This document shows, piece by piece, positions 6,261 to 13,423 of a stretch of 14,699 nucleotides of DNA. A program made the position numbers and the translations under genes. Under the pieces are notes generated by a model, which saw only the letters and a list, made by a program, of their open reading frames with translations, ran no database searches and was not told where the DNA came from. How positions within the stretch are numbered: the stretch's first letter is position 1; each line of letters opens with the position of its first letter. Origin of the DNA: Thermoleophilaceae bacterium (lineage in GTDB: Bacteria > Actinomycetota > Thermoleophilia > Solirubrobacterales > Thermoleophilaceae); assembly GCA_013696905.1 (NCBI GenBank), contig JACCXP010000037.1:1-14699 (forward strand), given 5' to 3'.

Positions 6261-7004
6261 ATGATCTTCGATGTCGACGAGGCACAGTTCGCGGAGCGCG
6301 TCGTCGAGCGCTCGCGCGAGCTGCCGGTGGTAGTCGACTTCTGGGCCGCCTGGTGTGGTCCGTGCCGCGCGCTGACACCGGCGCTCGAGCAGGCGGCGAG
6401 GGCGCGCGAGGGTCAGGTCGACCTGGCGAAGGTCGACGTCGACAGCAACCAGGGCCTCGCCGCGAGCTTCCAGGTGCAGGGCATCCCCGCGGTCAAGGGC
6501 TTCCGCGACGGCCGCCTCGCCGACGAGTTCACAGGCGCCCTGCCGCCCGCCGAGGTCGAGCGCTTCTTCGATCGCCTGGTGCCCTCCGAGGCCGACCGGC
6601 TGGCCGGGTCAGACGACGAGGCCGAGCTGCGGCGCGCGCTCGAGCTCGACCCGCACCAGCAGCGCGCCGGCCAAGCGCTCGGACGCCTGCTGCTGCGTAG
6701 GGACGAGCCGCAGGAGGCGCTCGCCGTGCTCGAGCCCTTCGCACACGACTTCGCGGCCGCGGGGCTCGCGGCGCGGGCCCGCCTGTCGATGAACGGCCAC
6801 GAGGTCGAGCAGGCGTTCACGGCCTGGGACGATGGCGACCATGCCTCGGCGCTCGAACAGCTCCAGCAGGCATTTGCCGCGGCGACGGAGCCCGAGGAGC
6901 GGGACCTCGTGCGCCAGGCGATGGTGGCGATCTTCATCGAGCTCGGCGCCGACCACGAGCTCGCGCGCGAGCATCGCCGGCGCCTTGCCTCAGCGCTGTA
7001 CTGA
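6261..7004 (+). CDS. CnoX/YbbN-like thioredoxin with C-terminal TPR domain
   Basis: Residues 1-110 are a thioredoxin domain with VVVDFWAAWCGPCRALTP (Cys32 and Cys35) and the cis-proline GIPAVKGF (Pro76). Residues 120-247 are helical repeats (RRALELDPHQQRAGQALGRL, then DEPQEALAVLEPF, WDDGDHASALEQLQQAF), ending in the ELGADHELAREHRRRLA helix typical of the YbbN/CnoX family. These cytosolic proteins couple a holdase or chaperonin-delivery role to protection of thiols from oxidation. Here the CxxC is complete, so real redox activity is expected, whereas the E. coli protein lacks the standard motif. There is no signal peptide. The gene follows the cyclophilin by 30 bases but has its own TATAGT box. 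Its stop codon lies inside a hairpin. Confidence 0.92.
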   Translation: MIFDVDEAQFAERVVERSRELPVVVDFWAAWCGPCRALTPALEQAARAREGQVDLAKVDVDSNQGLAASFQVQGIPAVKGFRDGRLADEFTGALPPAEVERFFDRLVPSEADRLAGSDDEAELRRALELDPHQQRAGQALGRLLLRRDEPQEALAVLEPFAHDFAAAGLAARARLSMNGHEVEQAFTAWDDGDHASALEQLQQAFAAATEPEERDLVRQAMVAIFIELGADHELAREHRRRLASALY

Positions 7005-7010
7005 GGCGAG
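6984..7010 (+). terminator. Hairpin overlapping the thioredoxin stop codon
   Basis: CTTGCCTCAG (6984-6993) can pair with CTGAGGCGAG (7001-7010), one G-U included, around a 7-base loop. The TGA at 7002-7004 is within the right arm. No T-run follows, as is common for hairpins in very GC-rich genomes. A factor-independent terminator is plausible but unproven. Confidence 0.45.
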
Positions 7011-7299
7011 GCGCGCCTACCGACGCCGAGAGCACCAGCCGGGCGCGCTCGTCCGCTCGACGGGCGAGCTCGGCGAGCGGCGAGATCAGGCCGCCGGTTC
7101 AAGGGTGAGGCCCCGATGTCAAGCCGGACATGCAGCGCCAGGCTGCGCGAATGTCTTGGTCGTCGAGGACAAAGGGTCATCGAGGTGATCACCTGGCCCC
7201 TTCAGCAAGGGGTGCAGCGCCTCTCGGCCAGACACAGGACTCCCTTGGTGCTCAGGGTGAACTTCCTGGGGGCACGGTCCGATCGCCGAATGGGCATTT
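7011..7299. other. Stretch without a recognisable gene beside IS debris
   Basis: I find no intact gene here. Minus-strand frames remain open through GC bias and continue out of the IstA remnant, but after about 7300 they match nothing I recognise. A perfect 12-base palindrome AGGTGATCACCT lies at 7184-7195. The insertion sequence terminus may be in this stretch, but I could not find matching terminal inverted repeats. Confidence 0.4.
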
Positions 7300-7800
7300 G
7301 GGCGGAGGCAGCGCCGCGCTCTCGCGCTTCGCCCTCGCCGCCACGACCTCGCCGTGGGTGCCGTGCACACGCCGGCGGGCAACGTCCCCGTCCCACTCAG
7401 CCCACGAGCGTTGGCCGGGTCGTAGTCGGCGAAGTCGTGGCAGCGCAGCAGCCGCTCGCGCACATAAGGGACATCTGACTCGACCTTGCCCTTGGTCTTT
7501 GCGCGGTAGGCGCGGCAGAGCCGGATCCTGAAGCCGTAGTGGTGGGCGGAGGCGAGCGCCTCGGGGTGCAGGCGCCCCTCGCCAGAGAGACGCTCGCGGC
7601 CGACGTGGGACCTGACCACCGTCTTCGTGCGGTCATAGAGCAGCTCGCGAGGGACACCACCGAAGTGGTCAAACGCCGCGCGGTGACAGGCCCAGAAGGT
7701 GACCAGATCGAGCGAGCCCGTGAGCCGGCAGAAGGAGTCGCGCGAGTGGCCGAGCACATGTGGAAGCAATAGAGCGGCAGCTCGAGCCCCGACGCAGTCA
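7300..7800 (-). pseudogene. IS21-family IstA transposase fragment, frameshifted
   Basis: Across three registers the minus strand gives an rve (DDE) integrase core: TASGLELPLYCFHM, then LGHSRDSFCRLTGSLDLVTF, WACHRAAFDHFGGVP, LLYDRTKTVVRSHVG, LHPEALASAHHYGF, YRAKTKGKVESDVPYVRERL, then LEWDGDVARRRVHGTHGEV. The YDRTK, YRAKTKGKVE (catalytic Glu) and RVHGT(H/T)GE motifs are those of IstA. Two apparent 1-base losses break it: near 7758 (HM then LGHSRD) and near 7398 (ANARGL then EWDGDV). The N-terminal HTH and first catalytic Asp (DFG motif) are missing, as is the C-terminus, and no istB ATPase gene follows, so the element is dead. It directly abuts an IS630-type N-terminus at about 7798. Confidence 0.8.
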
Positions 7801-8052
7801 CGATCGGCTCCTCAAGTCGCGCACGAGGTCCTGATGGATGCGCGCTCGTAGCAGAGCGCGCTGACGACGCGCGGTCGCCGCCACGCAGCCAACCCGCTCG
7901 GCGATCTCGCTGGCCGGCCGCCCCTCGGCGGCCAGCAGCACGATCTGCGCCCGCTCGACCAGCCGCCGCTCGGCAGTTCGCGAGCTGGCCAACTTCTCCA
8001 GCACCGGGCGATCTTCCGCCGCGATCTCGATGCGCTTGGCCTGCGCCGCCAT
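7798..8052 (-). pseudogene. IS630-family transposase, N-terminal HTH fragment
   Basis: The 84-residue ORF MAAQAKRIEIAAEDRPVL contains SSRTAERRLVERAQIVLLAA and EGRPASEIAERVGCVAATA. This is the homeodomain-like N-terminal HTH of IS630-type transposases. The DDE catalytic domain is absent: the frame ends at TGA 7798-7800, where IS21-like sequence begins. ATG 8052 is supported by a GGAGG about 7 bases upstream. An in-frame start farther upstream (8118) would add residues unlike the family. The fragment could still express a small DNA-binding protein, but it is most simply a remnant cut by another insertion or deletion. Confidence 0.7.
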
Positions 8053-8145
8053 CTTCGCCTCCAGTGTCGCCCAACCAGGACGACAAGGCGATTCACCCGC
8101 ACACCCAACTTCCCCCAAGTGCCACAGGACTTGCAGGACCGACCT

Positions 8146-8225
8146 CTAGCTTCGCGGCCGGAGCGCCGACGCCGGCGCGTCGTAGCCCATCCGGCGAGGG
8201 TTGCGCCATCCTCCCAGCCGGCGCA
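8146..8225 (+). repeat. 80-bp interspersed repeat, copy A
   Basis: This stretch matches 12519-12598 in the same orientation, without gaps, at 70 of 80 positions; 8 of the 10 differences are transitions. It begins CTAGCTTCGCGGCCGGAGC and ends AGCCGGCGCA, and flanking sequence is unrelated. A CGCCGGC (8170-8176) and a GCCGGCG (8217-8223) can pair in both copies, closing a loop of about 40 bases. It lies between the IS debris and the 3' end of the MMPL gene and is not part of a credible gene. The stretch 8053-8264 holds nothing else I can name. Confidence 0.8.
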
Positions 8226-8264
8226 GCTGTAGGGAGAGCTCGCTTCCGATGATGCACTGAACTT

Positions 8265-10469
8265 CTACGCCTCCTCCCACGCAGGGGGCGACTTGACCTC
8301 CGAGAGCCGTAGCGCCCGCCGCGCTCCCTCCGGGAGCCACCAGTTCCAGCGTCCGAGCCAGGACACGGTCGCGGGCACCAGGAGCGATCGGACCACGAGC
8401 GCGTCGAGCAAAACGCCGGCGGCGAGCCCGGTGGCCAGGATCTGGGCTTCCAGCTCTCCCACGGTGGCCATGGCGGCGAAGGAGAAGAAGACGATCATCG
8501 CCGCACTGGTGACCAGCCGTCCGGTGGCGGCCGTTCCGCGCACTACCGCTTCGTCGGTCGAGCCCGTGCGGTCGTACTCCTCGCGCATGCGGGCGAGGAT
8601 GAAGACCTCATAGTCCATCGAGAGCCCGTAGATGAATGCGAAGACGAGGACCGGGGCCCACGACTCGACCGAGCCTGTGGGGTCGGCTCCGAAGAGGAGC
8701 TCGGTGCCGATGCCGTGCTGCCAGACGAGCGTCATGACACCCCAGGTTGCGAACACGGACAGGAGGTTCATCGCGATGGCCTTGGCGGGCAGGACCAGCG
8801 ACCGGAATGCACGTGCGAGTAGAACGAACGTGATCCCAGAGATCAGGGCGAGCATCAGCGGGAACGAGCCATAGACGCCGTCGACGAAGTCGATCGTCTG
8901 GGCGGTTGCTCCGCCGACGCTGGTCTCGCGGAGGTTCCCGGCCTCGGCTCGCACCGCGTCCACCGTCTCGCGACCGGCGTCGGAGTTGGTGTCGGCCGCC
9001 GTGAACATCTCGACCACGGCTAGGCCGTCGGCTCGCCAGGCGCCCTCGGGTGCGCTGGCGGCCCGCACGCCGGCGACCTCGCCCAGGCGCGCGGCGGTCT
9101 GCTCGGCGTCGCCGGCCGGGGTGAGGACCTCGATCGGAGCGATCGGCGAGCCGCCGATCCCGGACCGCTCGAGGGCCTCCAGCGCCGCCTTGGGCTTGCC
9201 GGCGCCACCGATGGAGGTCGCCTCGGGCTTTCCGAGGACCATGCCCCCGGCGACGACGCAGAGCGCCAGGAGCAGCGCGGCACCGGTGGCCGCAGCCGCA
9301 ACCCGGTGACGGATGATGAGGCGGGCCCAGCCGGCCCACCGGCGCTCCGCTCGGTCGGTCCGGCGGAGCCGGCGGGCGTCGGCACGCGGCCCCACCGTGG
9401 CGAGCACGATGGGAAGCAGCGTGAGCGCGACCGCTACCGAGACGAGTGGGATGAGCAAGCCGCCGTATCCGATCGAGCGCAGGAACGGGACCGGCAGCAC
9501 GAGGGCCGCAAGCAGCCCGATCGCCACGGTCGTGCCGCTGAAGAGGACCGCTCGGCCCGCCGTGGCGGCCGCCTCGGCGACCGCCCGCTCGTTTGCTGCT
9601 CCACCGTCACGCTCCTCGCGCCAGCGCATCACCACCAGCAGGGCGTAGTCGATCGCGAGGCCCAGGCCGATCAGCGCGACGAGGAGGACGACGACGAAGT
9701 TGACCTCGGTGATCGAGGTCAGGCCCCAGACCGCAAGCAGGGTGACGGGGATCGTGACGATCGCCATCAGTAGCGGGACGAGCGCCAGTGGCGATCCGAA
9801 GACCCATGCGAGTACGACGAGCGCCGCCACACCAGCGATCAGCGTCTCGCTCAGAAAGCTCGGGGGCCCGCCGGCGCCGGGTGCCTCGCGGGCGAGCAGC
9901 CCGTCGCCGGTCAGCTCCACCTCGGCACCCGCCACCGTTGCCGAGGCGACGGCCCGCTCGGCCCTGGCCAGCGCCTCGTCGCTGATCTCGCCGCCCCCTG
10001 GCCCGCCACCTCCGATCTCGCTCGCTGGGGGATGGACGACGGCGAACGTCGTGCGGCCGTCGTCGGAGACGTAGGCTGCGTCGCGCGTCGAGCCGTAGGA
10101 GGCGGTGCGTGCACCGGGCACGGCGCGGGCCAGCGCTCGATCGAGTCCTTGGAGCTCGTTGCGCACCGCTCGATCGCTGGCCTGGGCGCCCTGCGGAAGG
10201 CGTACCACGGCGACCAGCGGAGGGACCGCTCCACCCGAGTCGAAGCGCTCGGCGATCCGGTCGTTGGTCAGGGTGCCGGCGCTCTCGGGCATCGTGAAGT
10301 CCTCGTCCAGCGCCTCGGTCACGTGCAGGGCGCTGTAGAGCCCGGCGAGCGTGAGCGCTGCCCAGAAGGTGACAATCACGCGCTTGTGGGCCAGCACCCA
10401 GCGGGTGAGCCCCCCGAGCCGGCGTCCGGTCTGGTCGGTCTGGTCTGGGGTCATCGATCGAGTTCTCAT
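8265..10469 (-). CDS. MMPL/RND-family membrane transporter
   Basis: The 734-residue protein has the two-fold repeat of RND/MMPL transporters. The first transmembrane helix (VLAHKRVIVTFWAALTLAG) and an extracytoplasmic domain (about 45-215) precede a bundle of hydrophobic helices with GLGLAIDYALLVVMRWREE (Asp274, Tyr275). A second extracytoplasmic domain (about 410-530) precedes the C-terminal bundle with YGLSMDYEVFILARMREEY (Asp619, Tyr620). These GxxxDY motifs are the proton-relay signature of the family. Family members export lipids, pigments or drugs by proton antiport; the substrate here is unknown. The length is typical of the 700-750 aa actinobacterial type and there is no frame disruption. 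ATG 10469 is used because TAGCTT ends 8 bases before it; ATG 10454 (MTPDQTDQTG) is an alternative. The divergent two-component pair is its likely regulator. Confidence 0.95.
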   Translation of the reverse strand: MRTRSMTPDQTDQTGRRLGGLTRWVLAHKRVIVTFWAALTLAGLYSALHVTEALDEDFTMPESAGTLTNDRIAERFDSGGAVPPLVAVVRLPQGAQASDRAVRNELQGLDRALARAVPGARTASYGSTRDAAYVSDDGRTTFAVVHPPASEIGGGGPGGGEISDEALARAERAVASATVAGAEVELTGDGLLAREAPGAGGPPSFLSETLIAGVAALVVLAWVFGSPLALVPLLMAIVTIPVTLLAVWGLTSITEVNFVVVLLVALIGLGLAIDYALLVVMRWREERDGGAANERAVAEAAATAGRAVLFSGTTVAIGLLAALVLPVPFLRSIGYGGLLIPLVSVAVALTLLPIVLATVGPRADARRLRRTDRAERRWAGWARLIIRHRVAAAATGAALLLALCVVAGGMVLGKPEATSIGGAGKPKAALEALERSGIGGSPIAPIEVLTPAGDAEQTAARLGEVAGVRAASAPEGAWRADGLAVVEMFTAADTNSDAGRETVDAVRAEAGNLRETSVGGATAQTIDFVDGVYGSFPLMLALISGITFVLLARAFRSLVLPAKAIAMNLLSVFATWGVMTLVWQHGIGTELLFGADPTGSVESWAPVLVFAFIYGLSMDYEVFILARMREEYDRTGSTDEAVVRGTAATGRLVTSAAMIVFFSFAAMATVGELEAQILATGLAAGVLLDALVVRSLLVPATVSWLGRWNWWLPEGARRALRLSEVKSPPAWEEA

Positions 10470-10477
10470 GGCCGGTC

Positions 10478-10483
10478 AAGCTA
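10478..10483 (-). promoter_or_regulatory. TAGCTT -10 box of the MMPL gene
   Basis: On the minus strand TAGCTT ends 8 bases before the ATG at 10469, implying a leaderless or near-leaderless transcript. No clear -35 is present (GTTTCT lies about 17 bases upstream), which would suit an activator-dependent promoter. Confidence 0.45.
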
Positions 10484-10514
10484 CGCTCGGGGCGCGGCCC
10501 AGAAACCGTCCGCT

Positions 10515-10533
10515 GGAGTGAAGTTTCATCTCC
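10515..10533. promoter_or_regulatory. Imperfect palindrome in the MMPL/kinase intergenic region: candidate operator
   Basis: GGAGTGAA (10515-10522), two spacer bases, TTCA (10525-10528), one bulged T, then CTCC (10530-10533) form a dyad in the 133-base divergent gap. It is more A/T-rich than its surroundings. Its centre is about 40 bases upstream of the MMPL -10 box, a usual site for a NarL/LuxR-type activator. Binding by the adjacent response regulator is inference. Confidence 0.4.
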
Positions 10534-10590
10534 TCCGATGGGCGAAGGCGCCTCGTCCCGCAGGAGGTCTCCGAGCGGCGGTGGCCGGGC

Positions 10591-10596
10591 TAGGCT
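10591..10596 (+). promoter_or_regulatory. TAGGCT -10 box of the histidine kinase gene
   Basis: TAGGCT ends 6 bases before the GTG at 10603, the spacing expected for a leaderless mRNA. This supports GTG 10603 over any upstream start. No -35 consensus is evident. Confidence 0.5.
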
Positions 10597-10602
10597 GCCG
10601 CG

Positions 10603-11760
10603 GTGTCCAGTCTCACGGCCACCCTCACGCCCTCGAGGCGGCGGCGCCTCTTCGACTTCGCCCTCGCCCTCGCCGTGCTTCTGCTCGCGCTCGGACAGCT
10701 CGGCAGCCAGTCCTTCGGAGAGCAGACCGACGCGGCACGACAGATAGATCCGGCGGGCGTCGCCCTCTGCCTGCTCAGCGCGATTCCGCTGCTGATGCGT
10801 CGCCGCGCGCCGCTGGCGGTGCTCCTCATCGTGCTCGCCGCAACCGTGGCGCTCGTCGGGCTGGACTACGCCGTGCTGCGGCCGGTCGCCCCCGCGGTGG
10901 CCCTCGCCACGCTCGGCGAACGCCCCAGGCAAGTGAACCCGTTGCGGATCGCCAGCGTGACTTTCGCGGCCTTTTCGGCGTTCGTGGCGCTCGCCTGGGC
11001 GCGCTTCGGCCTCGAGCCCGGGGAGTACCTGGTTACGGCCCTGCTCTGGGGAGGCGGCTGGGTGATCGGCGACCGTCGCCGCCTGGCGCGCCAGCGCGCC
11101 GCCCAAGAGCGCGAGCGCATCGAGCGCGAGCAGCGTCTCGCCGTGGCCGAGGAACGATCGCGCATCGCCAGGGAGCTGCACGACTCGGCCGGTCACGCAA
11201 TCAACTCGATCCTGATCCAGGCGGGGGCGGCGCGGACGGTCCAGGAGAGCCGGCCACAAGGCGCCCGCGAGGCGATCGAAGCGATCGAGGTGATCGCCCG
11301 CGAGACGATCGAGGACCTCGACGGCATCCTCGGGCGCCTGCGCGGCGGCGGGTCGGCCAAGCTCGCGCCGGCACCCGGCACCGACAGGATCGCGGACCTG
11401 GTCGAGCGCCATCGCGCCAGCGGGCTCGACTTTCACCTCGTCGACCGCCCAGGCTCGGGCCAGCGCATCCCGCCCGCGGTCGATCGCGCCGGCTACCGCA
11501 TCGCGCAGGAGGCGCTCACGAACGCGGCGCGCCACGGCACCGGCAGCGCGGCGATCACGATCGACCGGCGCGATGGCGAACTGCGTCTCACGGTGATGAA
11601 CCCGGTCGCTCGCCAGACGGCCGCGCGAGCGGCCGGCGGCCACGGCATTCCGGGCATGTGCGAGCGCGCGGCGCTGCTCGACGGGACGTTCGAAGCCGGC
11701 CGCGACGGTGACAGCTTCGTGGTTCGGGCAGCGCTGCCCTTCGCCGGGCAGGATCCATGA
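10603..11760 (+). CDS. NarL/DesK-type sensor histidine kinase
   Basis: The 385-residue protein starts with a membrane domain of about four hydrophobic segments (for example FDFALALAVLLLALGQL, LAVLLIVLAATVALVGL and VTFAAFSAFVALAWARF). A charged coiled-coil linker (RRRLARQRAAQERERIER) follows. Next come the HisKA_3 dimerisation box RIARELHDSAGHAINSI with phosphoacceptor His193, an N-box QEALTNAARHG (Asn307) and a G-box GGHGIPGMCERA (345-356). It should autophosphorylate and pass phosphate to the downstream LuxR-type regulator. Its short extracellular loops suggest sensing within the membrane or envelope, which fits control of an exporter. The GTG start is 6 bases after a TAGGCT box. Its stop overlaps the next start (ATGA at 11757-11760), so the pair is translationally coupled. 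Confidence 0.94.
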   Translation: MSSLTATLTPSRRRRLFDFALALAVLLLALGQLGSQSFGEQTDAARQIDPAGVALCLLSAIPLLMRRRAPLAVLLIVLAATVALVGLDYAVLRPVAPAVALATLGERPRQVNPLRIASVTFAAFSAFVALAWARFGLEPGEYLVTALLWGGGWVIGDRRRLARQRAAQERERIEREQRLAVAEERSRIARELHDSAGHAINSILIQAGAARTVQESRPQGAREAIEAIEVIARETIEDLDGILGRLRGGGSAKLAPAPGTDRIADLVERHRASGLDFHLVDRPGSGQRIPPAVDRAGYRIAQEALTNAARHGTGSAAITIDRRDGELRLTVMNPVARQTAARAAGGHGIPGMCERAALLDGTFEAGRDGDSFVVRAALPFAGQDP

Positions 11761-12446
11761 ACGCCTCCTCCGAGCACCGAATCCGCACGATGCTCGTCGA
11801 CGACGACGAGATAGTCCGCCGTGGGCTGGCCCTCATCCTCTCGAGCGACGCCAGGCTCGAGCTCGTTGGGGAGGCCCACGACGGCGACGTCGCGGTCAGA
11901 CGCGCAGTGCACCAGCGCCCCGATGTGGTGCTCATGGACGTGCGCATGCCCACCATGGACGGGATCGCCGCCACCCGCGAGCTGATCGCCCGGGTCCCCT
12001 CCGCCAAGGTGGTCATCCTGACGACGTTCGAGGAGGACGAGTACGTCGTCGGTGCCTTGCGCGCCGGGGCCAGCGGCTTCCTGCTCAAGCGCAGCTCGCC
12101 CGAGGAGCTGCTGCGGGCGATCTACACCGTCGCGGCCGGCGATGCGCTGCTCTCGCCGTCGGTGACCCGACGGGTGATCGATCGCCTGGTCGAGCAGCCC
12201 GTGCTGCGACCGGCCAACGATCCACGCCTCGATGAGCTGACACCGCGCGAGCGGGAGGTGCTCCTCCTGGTCGCCCACGGGCTGTCCAACCGCGAGATCG
12301 TTGGCGCGCTCTCGGTCGAGGAGACGACGGTCAAGAGCCACGTCCGGCGGGTGCTGATGAAGCTCGGCGTCCGCGACCGGGTCCACGCCGTGATCCTCGC
12401 CTACGAGTGCGGCCTCATCTCAGCAGGCGGACCGACCAGGCCATGA
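11757..12446 (+). CDS. NarL/FixJ-family response regulator
   Basis: The 229-residue protein has a receiver domain with the acidic cluster MLVDDDE (Asp15-17), phosphoacceptor Asp61 in VVLMDVRMPTMDG, the switch Thr in VVILTTF and the conserved Lys in FLLKRSSPEE. The C-terminal LuxR HTH is TPREREVLLLVAHGLSNREI, then VEETTVKSHVRRVLMKLG. It is the cognate partner of the upstream kinase, overlapping it by four bases. The likely target is the divergent MMPL gene, and perhaps its own operon, through the palindrome in the intergenic gap; this is inferred from layout. Copy B of the 80-bp repeat begins 72 bases after the stop. Confidence 0.95.
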   Translation: MNASSEHRIRTMLVDDDEIVRRGLALILSSDARLELVGEAHDGDVAVRRAVHQRPDVVLMDVRMPTMDGIAATRELIARVPSAKVVILTTFEEDEYVVGALRAGASGFLLKRSSPEELLRAIYTVAAGDALLSPSVTRRVIDRLVEQPVLRPANDPRLDELTPREREVLLLVAHGLSNREIVGALSVEETTVKSHVRRVLMKLGVRDRVHAVILAYECGLISAGGPTRP

Positions 12447-12518
12447 CAGCGTCACTTGCCGGCCGCCCGGCGCAAGCGCGGAGTACGTCGCCGCGCTCGG
12501 CCTCGCTCTCAAGCTCGA

Positions 12519-12598
12519 CTAGCTTCGCGGCCGGAGCATCGACGCCGGCACTTCGTAGCCCACCCGGCGAGGGCCGCACCATCTTCCGAGCCGGCGCA
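12519..12598 (+). repeat. 80-bp interspersed repeat, copy B
   Basis: This is the partner of the copy at 8146-8225: same orientation, same length, 70 of 80 bases identical, with sequence similarity stopping sharply at both ends. It lies downstream of the response regulator, so the two copies bracket the MMPL/kinase/regulator module as direct repeats about 4.37 kb apart. The CGCCGGC/GCCGGCG pairing arms are conserved. An inner GCCC/GGGC pair becomes GCCC/GGGT (G-U) in copy A, weakly suggesting selection on RNA or single-stranded structure. Confidence 0.8.
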
Positions 12599-12788
12599 AC
12601 AGGCGCTCAAGGCGCCGGCCGTATTCTGTGTCGGGTCACGTACGATCTGCCTCATCTTGACTACGAGCGCGTCTCGACTGGCTGCCGCCGGCCGAGTCCG
12701 AGCGGGCGAGGATCGGCCCATCCAGCGCCGCGCGCGGGAGCTGCTCGAGCGCTGCCTCGAACACCTGGAGATGGTCGGCGCCTCGCGC
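12599..12788. other. Intergenic stretch without a convincing gene
   Basis: Between repeat copy B and vapC no intact gene is visible. A plus-strand frame near 12690-12785 reads EDRPIQRRARELLERCLEH, which has the amphipathic look of a real helix but no start, no stop nearby and no family I recognise. It may be a leftover gene fragment. Confidence 0.35.
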
Positions 12789-13211
12789 TCAGCTCGTCAT
12801 CCTTGGTGCGATCAAGGTTGCCCCGGGGATGTAGGTGGCGATGCGGCGCGGGTCGCGGGTGAGCAATGGACGAGCCGTGACGGCGGCGTGTGCTCCGATC
12901 AAGAAGTCGGGGAGGACCGCTCCGCGTGCGCCTCCCGCGCGGCGGTAGTTGGCGTGAGCGTGGCCGGCGAGGAAAGCCGCGGCGGGCGGGATCTCCTCAA
13001 CCATCGCCATCGAGGGGAGCGCCGACCGAAGCGCCTCGATGCGTGAGAATCGTGGCGCGATCTCGGCAAGGACGACTGCGTTCAGGACGATCGCGCCGCG
13101 CTCGGTGGCTTCGGTGAGGTGGGCCTGCGACCAGTCAACCCATTGCGAGTCCTCGGTGAAGAGGTCGAGCAGGACGCTGCTGTCGACGACCGTCCCGGCG
13201 GCCTGCTTCAC
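12789..13211 (-). CDS. vapC: VapC-type PIN-domain ribonuclease toxin
   Basis: The 140-residue PIN domain shows its acidic metal site: Asp10 in VVDSSVLLDL, Glu50 in VVLAEIAPR, Asp102 in LPDFLIGAHA and Asp120 in LLTRDPRR. Such toxins cut RNA (tRNA or rRNA in studied cases) when freed from antitoxin. The length is normal and all four acidic residues are kept, so it is probably active. Its ATG overlaps the antitoxin stop by four bases (13208-13211), the standard antitoxin-first arrangement. The operon runs away from a second, decayed toxin-antitoxin pair at 13461-13900. Confidence 0.92.
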   Translation of the reverse strand: MKQAAGTVVDSSVLLDLFTEDSQWVDWSQAHLTEATERGAIVLNAVVLAEIAPRFSRIEALRSALPSMAMVEEIPPAAAFLAGHAHANYRRAGGARGAVLPDFLIGAHAAVTARPLLTRDPRRIATYIPGATLIAPRMTS

Positions 13212-13423
13212 CGGCGACTGAGCGCGAGGATCTCGTCGGTGCTCAACTCGACGTCGCCGGCACCGCGCATGCGGGCGATGTCCTGGGCGGCGCGGTCGCG
13301 CTCGACGACAAGCCGGGCGCCTCGCTCGTCGAGCTGGAAGTCGACGTCACTCCCCGGGCGGATGCCGAGCGCGCGACGAACCTCGAGTGGGATCGTGACC
13401 TGCCCTTTCTGGGTGACACGCAC
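13208..13423 (-). CDS. vapB: VapB-type antitoxin with AbrB/SpoVT swapped-hairpin DNA-binding domain
   Basis: The 71-residue protein begins MRVTQKGQVTIPLEVRRALG, then IRPGSDVDFQLDE. This is the AbrB/MazE fold found in many VapB antitoxins. The C-terminal part (RAAQDIARMRGAGDVELST, then DEILALSRR) is the usual flexible toxin-wrapping tail. It should neutralise the downstream VapC and, with it, repress the operon. The start is the GTG at 13421-13423; TAGTCT ends 6 bases before it, so the transcript is probably leaderless. The A/T-rich repeats just upstream are its likely operator. Confidence 0.9.
   Translation of the reverse strand: MRVTQKGQVTIPLEVRRALGIRPGSDVDFQLDERGARLVVERDRAAQDIARMRGAGDVELSTDEILALSRR

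Noticed and set aside
7184..7211. AGGTGATCACCT palindrome and the nearby CCCTT/AAGGG hairpin as an IS end or terminator
   Set aside because: No matching partner repeat or target duplication was found, and the stem of the hairpin is only five base pairs.
8146..8340. 64-residue minus-strand ORF through repeat copy A
   Set aside because: Both repeat copies are open in several frames simply because of GC content; the flanks of the ORF are unrelated between copies.
9607..11643. 678-residue minus-strand open frame
   Set aside because: It is out of register with the MMPL gene and antisense to the kinase gene; its composition (Arg/Pro/Ala/Asp-rich) is that of a shadow frame.
10032..11711. 559-residue plus-strand open frame
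   Set aside because: It runs antisense to the MMPL gene and then in a wrong register through the kinase gene; no domain is visible.
12456..13046. 196-residue plus-strand open frame spanning repeat copy B and vapC antisense
   Set aside because: It has no family resemblance, overlaps vapC on the opposite strand and includes the noncoding repeat.
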